Of a stretch of DNA of 14,220 bases, positions 6,071 through 12,521 are shown in pieces. Positions within the stretch are counted from its first letter, which is position 1; each line of letters opens with the position of its first letter. The stretch is taken from NCBI GenBank assembly GCA_017559615.1, contig JAFYRB010000046.1, positions 1 to 14,220 on the forward strand, written 5' to 3'. Position numbers and translations under genes: made by a program. The notes below the pieces were generated by a model. The model saw nothing but the letters and a program-made list of their open reading frames with translations. It made no database searches and was not told the origin of the DNA. The stretch comes from Alistipes sp. (GTDB taxonomy: Bacteria; Bacteroidota; Bacteroidia; Bacteroidales; Rikenellaceae).

Positions 6071-6633
6071 TGAAAATCATTGCAATAACAACTCCAAAGG
6101 TGAGTGATGACGATGCCTCGATAATAGGACATCTACTCGATAGAGGCATCGACATCATCCACCTGCGAAAACCCGAGTCGAGTGTTAGCGAGTGTCGCAA
6201 AATATTGGCTGCGCTAACCACCGAGCAACGCTCCAAAATCGTCATTCACGACTACCCCGAATTATATTTCGAGTATTCGCTGAAGGGCATTCACATAAAC
6301 CGCAACGTCACATCACTACCCAATGGCTATTGTGGATTTAAAAGCCGTTCGTGCCACACTCTCGAAGAGGTGGCAAAATATAAAGACGACTACGATTACC
6401 TATTTTTAAGTCCAATTTTCGATAGCATTTCAAAGACAGGATATAGGTCAGCATTTAGCCTCGAGGTGTTGGAGAGGGCAGCTCGCGCAGGGATAATAGA
6501 TGAACGCGTTATAGCGCTGGGAGGTGTCACGCTCGAAAAGATACCTATCCTCAAGGCGCTAAACTTTGGCGGAGTGGCGATGATGGGTGCGGTGTACAAC
6601 ATCGAAGCTGCTAAATCGCTATATATTAAATAA
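6070..6633 (+). CDS. ThiE/TenI-like thiamine phosphate synthase superfamily protein
   Basis: The chosen start at 6070 overlaps the thi4 stop by one base (TAATG) and gives a 187-residue protein beginning MKIIAITTPK; the longer open frame reaching back to 5956 only reads thi4 out of frame. Superfamily traits are DIIHLRKP (28-35), IVIHDYPELYFEYSLKGIHI (57-76), SCHTLEEV (94-101), YLFLSPIFDSISKTGY (110-125), VIALGGV (147-153) and GGVAMMGAVY (167-176). It is shorter than ThiE and its phosphate-binding residues are less canonical, which fits the TenI side of the family. TenI in Bacillus is a thiazole tautomerase acting on the ThiG product, yet no ThiG is present here and the Thi4 product is already aromatic, so the true role is open. 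Confidence 0.82.
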   Translation: MKIIAITTPKVSDDDASIIGHLLDRGIDIIHLRKPESSVSECRKILAALTTEQRSKIVIHDYPELYFEYSLKGIHINRNVTSLPNGYCGFKSRSCHTLEEVAKYKDDYDYLFLSPIFDSISKTGYRSAFSLEVLERAARAGIIDERVIALGGVTLEKIPILKALNFGGVAMMGAVYNIEAAKSLYIK

Positions 6634-6637
6634 AAAC

Positions 6638-6672
6638 AGGGGGCGACTTATCCGTAAAGTCACCCCTCGTTT
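6638..6672. terminator. Terminator between the thiamine operon and the antiporter gene
   Basis: GGGG (6640-6643) plus GACTT (6645-6649) pair with AAGTC (6657-6661) and CCCC (6663-6666), with one C/A mismatch and a seven-base loop. CGTTTTCTT follows on the plus strand and a run of A before the stem serves the minus strand. It lies between convergent genes. Confidence 0.78.
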
Positions 6673-6680
6673 TCTTATTA

Positions 6681-8168
6681 TTACATCTTGATGATATTCT
6701 CGATACCCATCTCCTCAACCTTGCTGATAAGCTCGTCGTTGTTGTCCGACACCACAAGCAACTTATCACCCTTCATCAACTCGGTATTGCCCTTTGGCAC
6801 AAAGTAGTCACCACTGCGATAGACCATCACAACAAGGGTATGACCTGGAAGGTGAATATCCTTCAGCGTCTTTCCTCGACGAAGCATAGCATTATTAACC
6901 TCAATCTCCGAGAACTCGCTACGTATATGGTCGGGAACGGTGAGCTTGAAGGTGCGCTCACGTACCACAAACGACAATTTAAGCCAATTGGCCATACCGC
7001 TAACCGTAGTGCCCTGAACAACCAACGAGATAATCGTAACGAGGAACACCACATTAAAGAGGTAGCCAGCACCCTCGACGTTGTGTGTAATGGTATATAG
7101 AGCGAAGATGATAGGCACTGCACCACGAAGGCCTACCCACGACACATAGAGTCGCGCCTTGGTAGAGAAGCATCTAAATGGCGACAAACTAATGAGGGTA
7201 GCAATAGGTCGTGCCACGAAAATCATAAACACACCAATGCCAATACCCATAAATAGCACATCGTAAGAGAGCAGGTCGTGAACATCTACGATAAGTCCAA
7301 GCAGTAGGAAGAGGACAATCTGCAACAACCACGTGAAACTATCGAAGAAGGTGCGAAGCATATTGCGGTGCGGAATCTGCAAGTTACCCACCACAAGACC
7401 TGCTATATAGATAGCCAAATAGCCATTACCATAGGCTAAAGTCGTGAGCGAGAATGTGAAGAAGGCACACGCCAAAAGAAGCACCGAGTAGAGCGACGTA
7501 TTGCTGCGGATGTTAATCTTGTTGAGTATCCACACCGTGATGCGACCAAAGCCATAGCCAAACAACGCTCCTATAATCATCTGCACCAAAAACGTAAGGA
7601 TAGCGCCTCCAACCTCCAGCGAGCTGCCCTCGGTAAGAACTCCCGTAAGCACCACAACAAGGATATAAGCCATCGGGTCGTTACTACCACTCTCCAACTC
7701 GAGAAGTGGTCGTAGGTTCTCCTGAAGTCCCTGCTTCTTGGTTCTAAGAATCGAGAATACGGATGCCGAGTCGGTAGAGGACATTGTAGCTGCGAGAAGC
7801 AGCGCAAATGGCAAGGTCAGTTCAACACCCAGATATGGCGCCAAGAAGAAGGAGAAGGCACCGACGATAATAGCCGTAAGGATGACTCCCAGCGTGGCCA
7901 TAACCACGCCCGGAGCCATAACAGGTCGTATCTCCGAAAACTTCGTATCCATACCACCCGAATAGAGGATGATACAGAGCGCTACCATACCTATGAACTC
8001 TGCGAGCTGCGCCGATTCGAAATGCACAAAATCGTTGTAGCCAAAGAGCATACCCACGCCCAAGAACAACAACAGCGCAGGGGCTCCAAGACGGTAGGCA
8101 GCCTTACCAGCAAGTACGGCAACAAAGAGCAACAACGCTCCTACGAGCAAGAAGTTTTCGTTTAACAT
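6681..8168 (-). CDS. CPA1-type monovalent cation/proton antiporter with C-terminal RCK_C domain (NhaP2/CvrA-like)
   Basis: The 495-residue inner-membrane protein has about 12 hydrophobic segments in residues 1-400 and a soluble tail. The membrane part carries the exchanger signatures: SSTDSAS (130-136) and LELESGSNDPMAY (156-168) with the ion-binding Asn163-Asp164 pair typical of electroneutral CPA1 carriers, and WVGLRGAVPI (344-353). Residues about 415-490 resemble the TrkA-C/RCK_C module (LRRGKTLKDIHLPG, then KGDKLLVV), as in NhaP2/CvrA, which exchange K+ or Na+ for H+ and are gated by the tail. The ion it carries cannot be read from sequence. It lies 23 bases after the upstream two-TM gene on the same strand and so is probably cotranscribed with it. 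Confidence 0.9.
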   Translation of the reverse strand: MLNENFLLVGALLLFVAVLAGKAAYRLGAPALLLFLGVGMLFGYNDFVHFESAQLAEFIGMVALCIILYSGGMDTKFSEIRPVMAPGVVMATLGVILTAIIVGAFSFFLAPYLGVELTLPFALLLAATMSSTDSASVFSILRTKKQGLQENLRPLLELESGSNDPMAYILVVVLTGVLTEGSSLEVGGAILTFLVQMIIGALFGYGFGRITVWILNKINIRSNTSLYSVLLLACAFFTFSLTTLAYGNGYLAIYIAGLVVGNLQIPHRNMLRTFFDSFTWLLQIVLFLLLGLIVDVHDLLSYDVLFMGIGIGVFMIFVARPIATLISLSPFRCFSTKARLYVSWVGLRGAVPIIFALYTITHNVEGAGYLFNVVFLVTIISLVVQGTTVSGMANWLKLSFVVRERTFKLTVPDHIRSEFSEIEVNNAMLRRGKTLKDIHLPGHTLVVMVYRSGDYFVPKGNTELMKGDKLLVVSDNNDELISKVEEMGIENIIKM

Positions 8169-8191
8169 ATCTCAAATTTAATTCTAAGAGT

Positions 8192-8695
8192 CTACGACAT
8201 CTCGTGTATCACGACTTCGCCGATAAGGCAATACTCCATATCCACATAGTGGTATAGGCCATAGGCCACAATGCTACCATCAGCACTGCGGTAGCACGCC
8301 AGGATTATTGCCGAGATGTTACTTGTGTCGATAGAGTCAATCTCACTCCTCGCGCCACTCTCTATCGCGCTCTGCAACTTACCGAGTTGCGAATGGTCGT
8401 AGTATCTCTCGCTGTAGCGCATATAACTCTTCGAAGGGGTGTGATATGGCACATCCTCCTCGCTACCGCAACGCATAGCAACAACGATAATACCATAAAT
8501 CATAAGTCCAACGCCCAAGACCAATAGGAGCATACTTAATGCCTCCATCGAGCTATCAATGGCTACAAAATTAATAACTAAAAGAACAATGCCAATAAGT
8601 ATTGTAGCTACTGGCTTAATAATAGGGCGACGACGTGCCTCCACAACGCCACCTGGCAAGGCATACAATGCCTCACAAATCTCAAATGCATTCAT
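8192..8695 (-). CDS. Two-TM membrane protein of unknown function
   Basis: I do not recognise this 167-residue protein. It has a short cytoplasmic-looking N-terminus with ARRRP (20-24), two hydrophobic segments at about 26-46 and 52-73, then a soluble region containing a Tyr/Ser-rich stretch (YHTPSKSYMRYSERYY) and a C-terminal beta-rich portion (ACYRSADGSIVAYGLYHYV). The positive-inside rule suggests both ends are cytoplasmic. It lies 23 bases upstream of the antiporter on the same strand, so a role beside that carrier is possible but unproven. The start is set by the ATG just after two copies of a 12-base repeat. Coding-like composition and lack of overlap with any other gene support it as real. 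Confidence 0.75.
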   Translation of the reverse strand: MNAFEICEALYALPGGVVEARRRPIIKPVATILIGIVLLVINFVAIDSSMEALSMLLLVLGVGLMIYGIIVVAMRCGSEEDVPYHTPSKSYMRYSERYYDHSQLGKLQSAIESGARSEIDSIDTSNISAIILACYRSADGSIVAYGLYHYVDMEYCLIGEVVIHEMS

Positions 8696-8723
8696 TGTGT
8701 TGATAATTTAATGTGTTGATAAT
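8696..8723. repeat. Two 12-base direct repeats upstream of the two-TM gene
   Basis: TGTGTTGATAAT occurs at 8696-8707 and again at 8712-8723 (start-to-start spacing 16). On the minus strand these read ATTATCAACACA, the last copy ending at the ATG of the gene at 8695. They could be a tandem slippage product or a regulator site; nothing decides this. Confidence 0.6.
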
Positions 8724-8764
8724 GATTTCATTGTGGGAATAGGTCCCAAAAGTCACATCAACCA

Positions 8765-9157
8765 CTAAATAATCAACCTCACAAGACGATACAAGTAGTA
8801 GTGTCGCGAGTGAGATACAAAGAGAATTTTATGGTTATACAATCCATATCGTGTTGCCGCCATAGTGCTATCTATGGCGTTGACAATTCGTGATATGTTG
8901 TGTGATTGCTCGGTACTACGTAGACTACGAGGCAGTGTGCGCGAGAGAGGGGTGATGCTCTGCGCGCCGTTCGACGTAGGTGTTACAAAGAGCGGAGCAA
9001 TAGACTCCTCGAATATCTGCTCCTCGGCGTGTGTAGTATGTTCTGTGGCACTATTTGTAGCACATCTGAACGACGCCTCCACTTCGGTTGCCGACACTGG
9101 GGCAATCGAAGATAAGAGCGACACTACAAAGAGTGCTATGCTACAAAGGCGCATCAT
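8765..9157 (-). CDS. Small secreted protein of unknown function, coupled to tonB
   Basis: This 130-residue product begins MMRLCSIALFVVSLLSSIAPVSA, a clear Sec signal peptide with likely cleavage near residue 23, so it is probably periplasmic. The mature part is Ser/Thr/Ala-rich (SFRCATNSATEHTTHAEEQ) and ends in an aromatic and basic stretch (HSRHYYLYRLVRLII); I recognise no domain. Its ATG overlaps the tonB stop (ATGA, four shared bases), which argues strongly that it is translated after tonB. Two ATG codons stand in tandem, so the start could be one codon later. The hydrophobic C-terminus is odd for a periplasmic protein and might attach to the membrane or to a partner. Confidence 0.7.
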   Translation of the reverse strand: MMRLCSIALFVVSLLSSIAPVSATEVEASFRCATNSATEHTTHAEEQIFEESIAPLFVTPTSNGAQSITPLSRTLPRSLRSTEQSHNISRIVNAIDSTMAATRYGLYNHKILFVSHSRHYYLYRLVRLII

Positions 9158-9981
9158 TGTGCTACGAAGGTGTAAGTTATTGTTCCACGGTGCGATACGG
9201 GTGCCGAGCCATCAATTTTAAATAGCGTACGACGGTTGCGCGCCGCACTTAGAGCCTGCTCGTTAAGCTCCGAATTTGTCGAAGAGCTGATACGTGCCGA
9301 AGTAACAGTGCCATTGCGATCAAGCCACACATCCACAACTACCACACCACCACTCTTCGAGCGATAGGCTGGAACATATAGGTCGCGGTGGTGACGCACA
9401 GGATTCTCGAATTTATAGGCTACGGTCACAGCGCCCGAGAATTTACCCTTCTCGCCATTGCCCTTCGTACCTCCAGAACCTCCGCCAGAGCCACCTTTGC
9501 CGATACCTTGCACCTCGCGCATACCACTCTCGTAGTCACCACGATTTGTCGCCATATCCGATGCCACCTTATCCATCATCTGCTGCATATCGCTATCGTA
9601 CTGCATCTGCTCCTTCGAGCCAGCGCTCTCCGAAGCATCGTTCGACTGAAGGTTCTTGACCTTCTCGATAGCCGCCAGACGACGATTTATATCCTCCTGC
9701 AACATATCGCGCTTTTTCTTAAGCTCCTCGACCTCCTCCTCGGTAGGTGCCTCATCCACAAACTCTATTATATACTCCACAGGGCGAAGCTCCACATCGT
9801 AGCGTGCTGTGGCAAGGACAACACCTCCAACAAGATAGACCGCCAAGACCACTAAAAGGCCTATGCGATGGCTATACAACCACTCGCCCAACGACTCCTT
9901 GCGGGTGTCGCTGAGGTTTACTGCGGGTTTTCTTCGAGGCACCGAGCCTCGACTATTTGGTTGTTGTGGCCTTTGTTGCAT
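9154..9981 (-). CDS. tonB: TonB family energy transducer
   Basis: The 275-residue protein passes proton-motive energy from the inner membrane to outer-membrane TonB-dependent transporters. It has a basic cytoplasmic N-terminus (1-38), one transmembrane helix (about 39-58), an acidic then Lys/Glu-rich probable coiled coil (about 78-112), a Gly-rich linker (159-180, GIGKGGSGGGSGGTKGNG) and a C-terminal TonB domain (about 185-275) with GGVVVVDVWLDRNGTV and EQALSAARN. The periplasmic spacer lacks the Pro-rich EP/KP repeats of the E. coli protein, which is common in Bacteroidetes TonB. ExbB and ExbD are not next to it here. It is transcribed divergently from lpxC and overlaps the following secreted-protein gene. 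Confidence 0.9.
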   Translation of the reverse strand: MQQRPQQPNSRGSVPRRKPAVNLSDTRKESLGEWLYSHRIGLLVVLAVYLVGGVVLATARYDVELRPVEYIIEFVDEAPTEEEVEELKKKRDMLQEDINRRLAAIEKVKNLQSNDASESAGSKEQMQYDSDMQQMMDKVASDMATNRGDYESGMREVQGIGKGGSGGGSGGTKGNGEKGKFSGAVTVAYKFENPVRHHRDLYVPAYRSKSGGVVVVDVWLDRNGTVTSARISSSTNSELNEQALSAARNRRTLFKIDGSAPVSHRGTITYTFVAQ

Positions 9982-10004
9982 AGTGACATCTCATAAATCA
10001 AGGA

Positions 10005-10012
10005 CAAAAATA
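10005..10012 (-). promoter_or_regulatory. tonB promoter -7 element
   Basis: The minus strand reads TATTTTTG, a match to TAnnTTTG, 23 bases before the tonB ATG, so the leader would be short. No clear -33 TTTG is visible. Confidence 0.5.
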
Positions 10013-10033
10013 GTAATTTTTTAAAAAAATTCC

Positions 10034-10041
10034 TATATTTG
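10034..10041 (+). promoter_or_regulatory. lpxC-fabZ promoter -7 element
   Basis: TATATTTG matches the Bacteroidetes -7 consensus. The expected -33 position (about 10008-10017) falls on the tonB -7 box and has no good TTTG. Transcription from about 10048 would leave an 80-base leader before lpxC. Confidence 0.6.
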
Positions 10042-10063
10042 TACCATTATACTTAAAGTTAAT

Positions 10064-10100
10064 GAGGTAATATTGGTTGATTTTATATCACAATAACCTC
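10064..10100 (+). promoter_or_regulatory. Stem-loop in the lpxC 5' leader
   Basis: GAGGT (10064-10068) and TATTG (10071-10075) pair with CAATA (10091-10095) and ACCTC (10096-10100), a 10-bp stem with an AA bulge and a 15-base loop. No T-tract follows, so it is not a terminator; a role in lpxC expression is possible but unproven. Confidence 0.45.
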
Positions 10101-10128
10101 GCAGTACATAATTTAAATTTGATTAGTT

Positions 10129-11514
10129 ATGGCAACAAAACAGCAAACTCTTGCCTCGTCAATATCATTCACAGGTAAAGGTCTACACACTGGATTGCAG
10201 GTGGAGATGACAGTACATCCTGCAGAGGAGAATCGTGGTATCGTGTTTCGTCGTGTGGACATCGAGGGACAGCCTGAGGTACCAGCATTGTGTGAGTATA
10301 TAACTGACACATCACGCGGTACGACTATCGAGAAGGGTGAGGCGAAGGTAAGTACTATCGAGCATATTATGTCGGCGTTGTGGACATTGGGTGTAGATAA
10401 CGCCGTTGTAGATATCAACGCTCCTGAGACTCCTATTATGGATGGCTCGGCACGCGAGTACGCAGAGCGTATCTTGGAGGTTGGCACCGTAGAGCAGGAG
10501 GCAGACCGCAAATATTTCGAGGTTACCGAGAAGCAGGTATATACTCTTCCAGAGAAGGGCGTGGCGATTGTCATCTACCCTGATGATGAGTACTCGGTAT
10601 CGGTTCACGTAGACTACAACTCAAAGGTTGTGGGTAACCAGTATGCTGTATATAGCAAGGAGGATAACTACACCGAGAAGATTGCTATGTGCCGTACGTT
10701 TGTGTTCCTCCACGAGTTGGAGCCACTTATGAAGATGAACCTCATCAAGGGTGGCGACTTGGATAACGCTATCGTTGTTGTGGAGAATGCCGTATCAGAC
10801 GAGCAGCTCGACCACCTAAAGAAGATTTTTGGCAAGGAGGATATTCACATCACAGGCGGATACCTCAATAACCAGCAGCTTCGTGCGAACAACGAGTTGG
10901 CACGCCATAAGCTCCTCGACCTTCTTGGCGACTTCGCACTCCTTGGTATGCGTATCAAGGGCCGCGTATGGGCAACACGTCCTGGTCACTTTGCAAATAC
11001 GGAGTTTATGAAGGATATCTCGCGTGTTATCCGTCGTAGCGGCGAGAAACCATCGTTCAAGTATAGCGCAAAGGAGCAGCCTTTGATGGATGTCAACAAG
11101 ATTAAGTCGTTGTTGCCACACCGCCCACCATTCTTGCTCGTTGACCGCATATTCCATATCGACGAGAATGCTATCGGCGGTATCAAGAACGTTACGATGA
11201 ACGAGCCATTCTTCGTCGGCCACTTCCCTAACGAGCCTGTGATGCCTGGTGTACTCATCATCGAGGCGTTGGCACAGTGCTGCGGTATCCTTGTATTGAG
11301 CCGTGTGGAGGACCCTGAGGCATACTCTACATACTTCCTTAAGGCCGATGGCGTGAAGTGGAAGCGTAAGGTTGTTCCAGGTGATACGCTCCAGCTTGAG
11401 TGTCACATCGTAGATATGCGTCGTGGCATCTGCACCGCAGAGTGTAAGGCATTCGTAGGTGGTCAGCTTGCGTGCGAGGCTACACTTACAGCACAGATGG
11501 CAAAGAACAGATAA
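10129..11514 (+). CDS. lpxC-fabZ: Bifunctional UDP-3-O-acyl-GlcNAc deacetylase / 3-hydroxyacyl-ACP dehydratase
   Basis: The 461-residue product is the LpxC-FabZ fusion typical of Bacteroidetes. The LpxC part (about 1-305) catalyses the committed zinc-dependent deacetylation in lipid A synthesis. It keeps FTGKGLHTG (14-22), Glu78-His79 (TIEH), and the zinc ligands in ARHKLLDLLGD (His260, Asp264), with His287 (RPGH) at the catalytic His position. The FabZ part (about 320-458) dehydrates 3-hydroxyacyl-ACP, with LLPHRPPFLLVD (328-339), His365 in GHFPNEPVMPG and Glu379 in IIEALAQ. Joining the two may balance 3-hydroxyacyl-ACP use between lipid A and phospholipids. lpxA follows after 24 bases. lpxD, often upstream in this phylum, is not in the window. 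Confidence 0.97.
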   Translation: MATKQQTLASSISFTGKGLHTGLQVEMTVHPAEENRGIVFRRVDIEGQPEVPALCEYITDTSRGTTIEKGEAKVSTIEHIMSALWTLGVDNAVVDINAPETPIMDGSAREYAERILEVGTVEQEADRKYFEVTEKQVYTLPEKGVAIVIYPDDEYSVSVHVDYNSKVVGNQYAVYSKEDNYTEKIAMCRTFVFLHELEPLMKMNLIKGGDLDNAIVVVENAVSDEQLDHLKKIFGKEDIHITGGYLNNQQLRANNELARHKLLDLLGDFALLGMRIKGRVWATRPGHFANTEFMKDISRVIRRSGEKPSFKYSAKEQPLMDVNKIKSLLPHRPPFLLVDRIFHIDENAIGGIKNVTMNEPFFVGHFPNEPVMPGVLIIEALAQCCGILVLSRVEDPEAYSTYFLKADGVKWKRKVVPGDTLQLECHIVDMRRGICTAECKAFVGGQLACEATLTAQMAKNR

Positions 11515-11538
11515 TTGACTTACAAATATTGACTTTTT

Positions 11539-12324
11539 ATGATTAGTAATTTGGCTTACGTTCACCCAGATGCCAAGATTGGCAAGAACGTAACTATCGA
11601 GCCATTCGCCTACGTAGAGGGCGATGTGGTTATTGGCGACGATTGCTGGATTGGCCCACACGCCATCATCTACAATGGTGCTCGCTTGGGTAAGGGTAAT
11701 AAGGTACACCCTGGCGCGTGCATCGCTTGTCTCCCACAGGATTTGAAGTTCGCTGGCGAAGAGACTACTGCCGTTATCGGCGACTATAACGATATCCGCG
11801 AGTGTGTGACTATTGCACGCGGTACAGCATCACGTGGTACTACCGTTGTTGGCGACCACAACCTCCTTATGGCCTACGTACACGTTGCTCACGACGATGT
11901 TGTGGGTAGCCACTGCGTTATCGCAAACCGCGTATCGTTGGCTGGCGAGGTGGAGATTGGCGACTGGGTAGTTATTGGTGGTCACGCAGCTCTCCACCAG
12001 TGGATTAAGGTTGGCGACCACGCTATGATTCAGGGTGGTGCGCTCGTTACGCAGGATGTCCCTCCGTTCATCATCGCGACTAATGGCGAGACTCACTATG
12101 CGGGTATCAACAAGGTAGGCCTTTCACGCCGTGGCTTCACAGCCGAGCAGATTGAGTCTATCCACAACACTTGCCGTATCTTGTTCCAGAGCGAGTTGAA
12201 CTATTTGGCAGGTTGCGACAAGGCCGAGGCCGAGGTTGCCGAGAGTGCCGAGCGTAACAAACTTATCGAGTTTGTTCGTGGCTCGAAGCGTGGCGTTATC
12301 AAGCAGTACGTTTCACGTCGATAG
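11539..12324 (+). CDS. lpxA: UDP-N-acetylglucosamine O-acyltransferase
   Basis: This 261-residue cytoplasmic enzyme transfers a 3-hydroxyacyl chain from ACP to UDP-GlcNAc, the first step of lipid A synthesis. The N-terminal two-thirds is a left-handed parallel beta-helix of hexapeptide repeats (for example AKIGKNVTIEPFAYVEGDVVIGDD). The catalytic His is His118 in VHVAHD, equivalent to E. coli His125. LPQDLKF (65-71) and TQDVPP (171-176) are also typical, and the C-terminal helical region (about 195-261) follows. It is close behind lpxC-fabZ and is probably cotranscribed, so three consecutive acyl-handling activities share one transcript. A strong terminator follows. Confidence 0.97.
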   Translation: MISNLAYVHPDAKIGKNVTIEPFAYVEGDVVIGDDCWIGPHAIIYNGARLGKGNKVHPGACIACLPQDLKFAGEETTAVIGDYNDIRECVTIARGTASRGTTVVGDHNLLMAYVHVAHDDVVGSHCVIANRVSLAGEVEIGDWVVIGGHAALHQWIKVGDHAMIQGGALVTQDVPPFIIATNGETHYAGINKVGLSRRGFTAEQIESIHNTCRILFQSELNYLAGCDKAEAEVAESAERNKLIEFVRGSKRGVIKQYVSRR

Positions 12325-12351
12325 CAGAGAAACAGATACCTTTATAATATT

Positions 12352-12384
12352 AAAGAGAGGGGCCCGATGGTCCTTCTCTTTTTT
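12352..12384 (+). terminator. Intrinsic terminator after lpxA
   Basis: A 13-bp stem (12352-12364 with 12369-12381, two G-U pairs) with a CGAT loop runs into a T-tract. It closes the lpxC-fabZ-lpxA unit. Confidence 0.88.
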
Positions 12385-12490
12385 AATTTCACCTCTCGAA
12401 AGGCTATTTTTCAATCAGTATAAATGCTTATATTGCGGCGATTAAGAGCAGATAACTTCCAAAATCGTAGTTTTTATGGCCCAAATGGAG

Positions 12491-12498
12491 TATATTTG
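12491..12498 (+). promoter_or_regulatory. -7 promoter element for the acyltransferase gene
   Basis: TATATTTG matches the Bacteroidetes -7 consensus and lies 23 bases before the ATG. The T-run at 12471-12475 is a poor -33 candidate with a short spacer. The rest of 12385-12490 shows nothing else. Confidence 0.6.
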
Positions 12499-12521
12499 CG
12501 ATTATCATTAACTACTATCCT

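Noticed and set aside
8736..8750. Small inverted repeat TGGGA-N5-TCCCA after the secreted-protein gene
   Set aside because: Only a 5-bp stem with no T-tract on either strand, too weak to call a terminator.
10816..11709. 297-codon minus-strand ORF across the lpxC-fabZ/lpxA junction
   Set aside because: It spans two well-supported plus-strand genes and shows only shadow composition.
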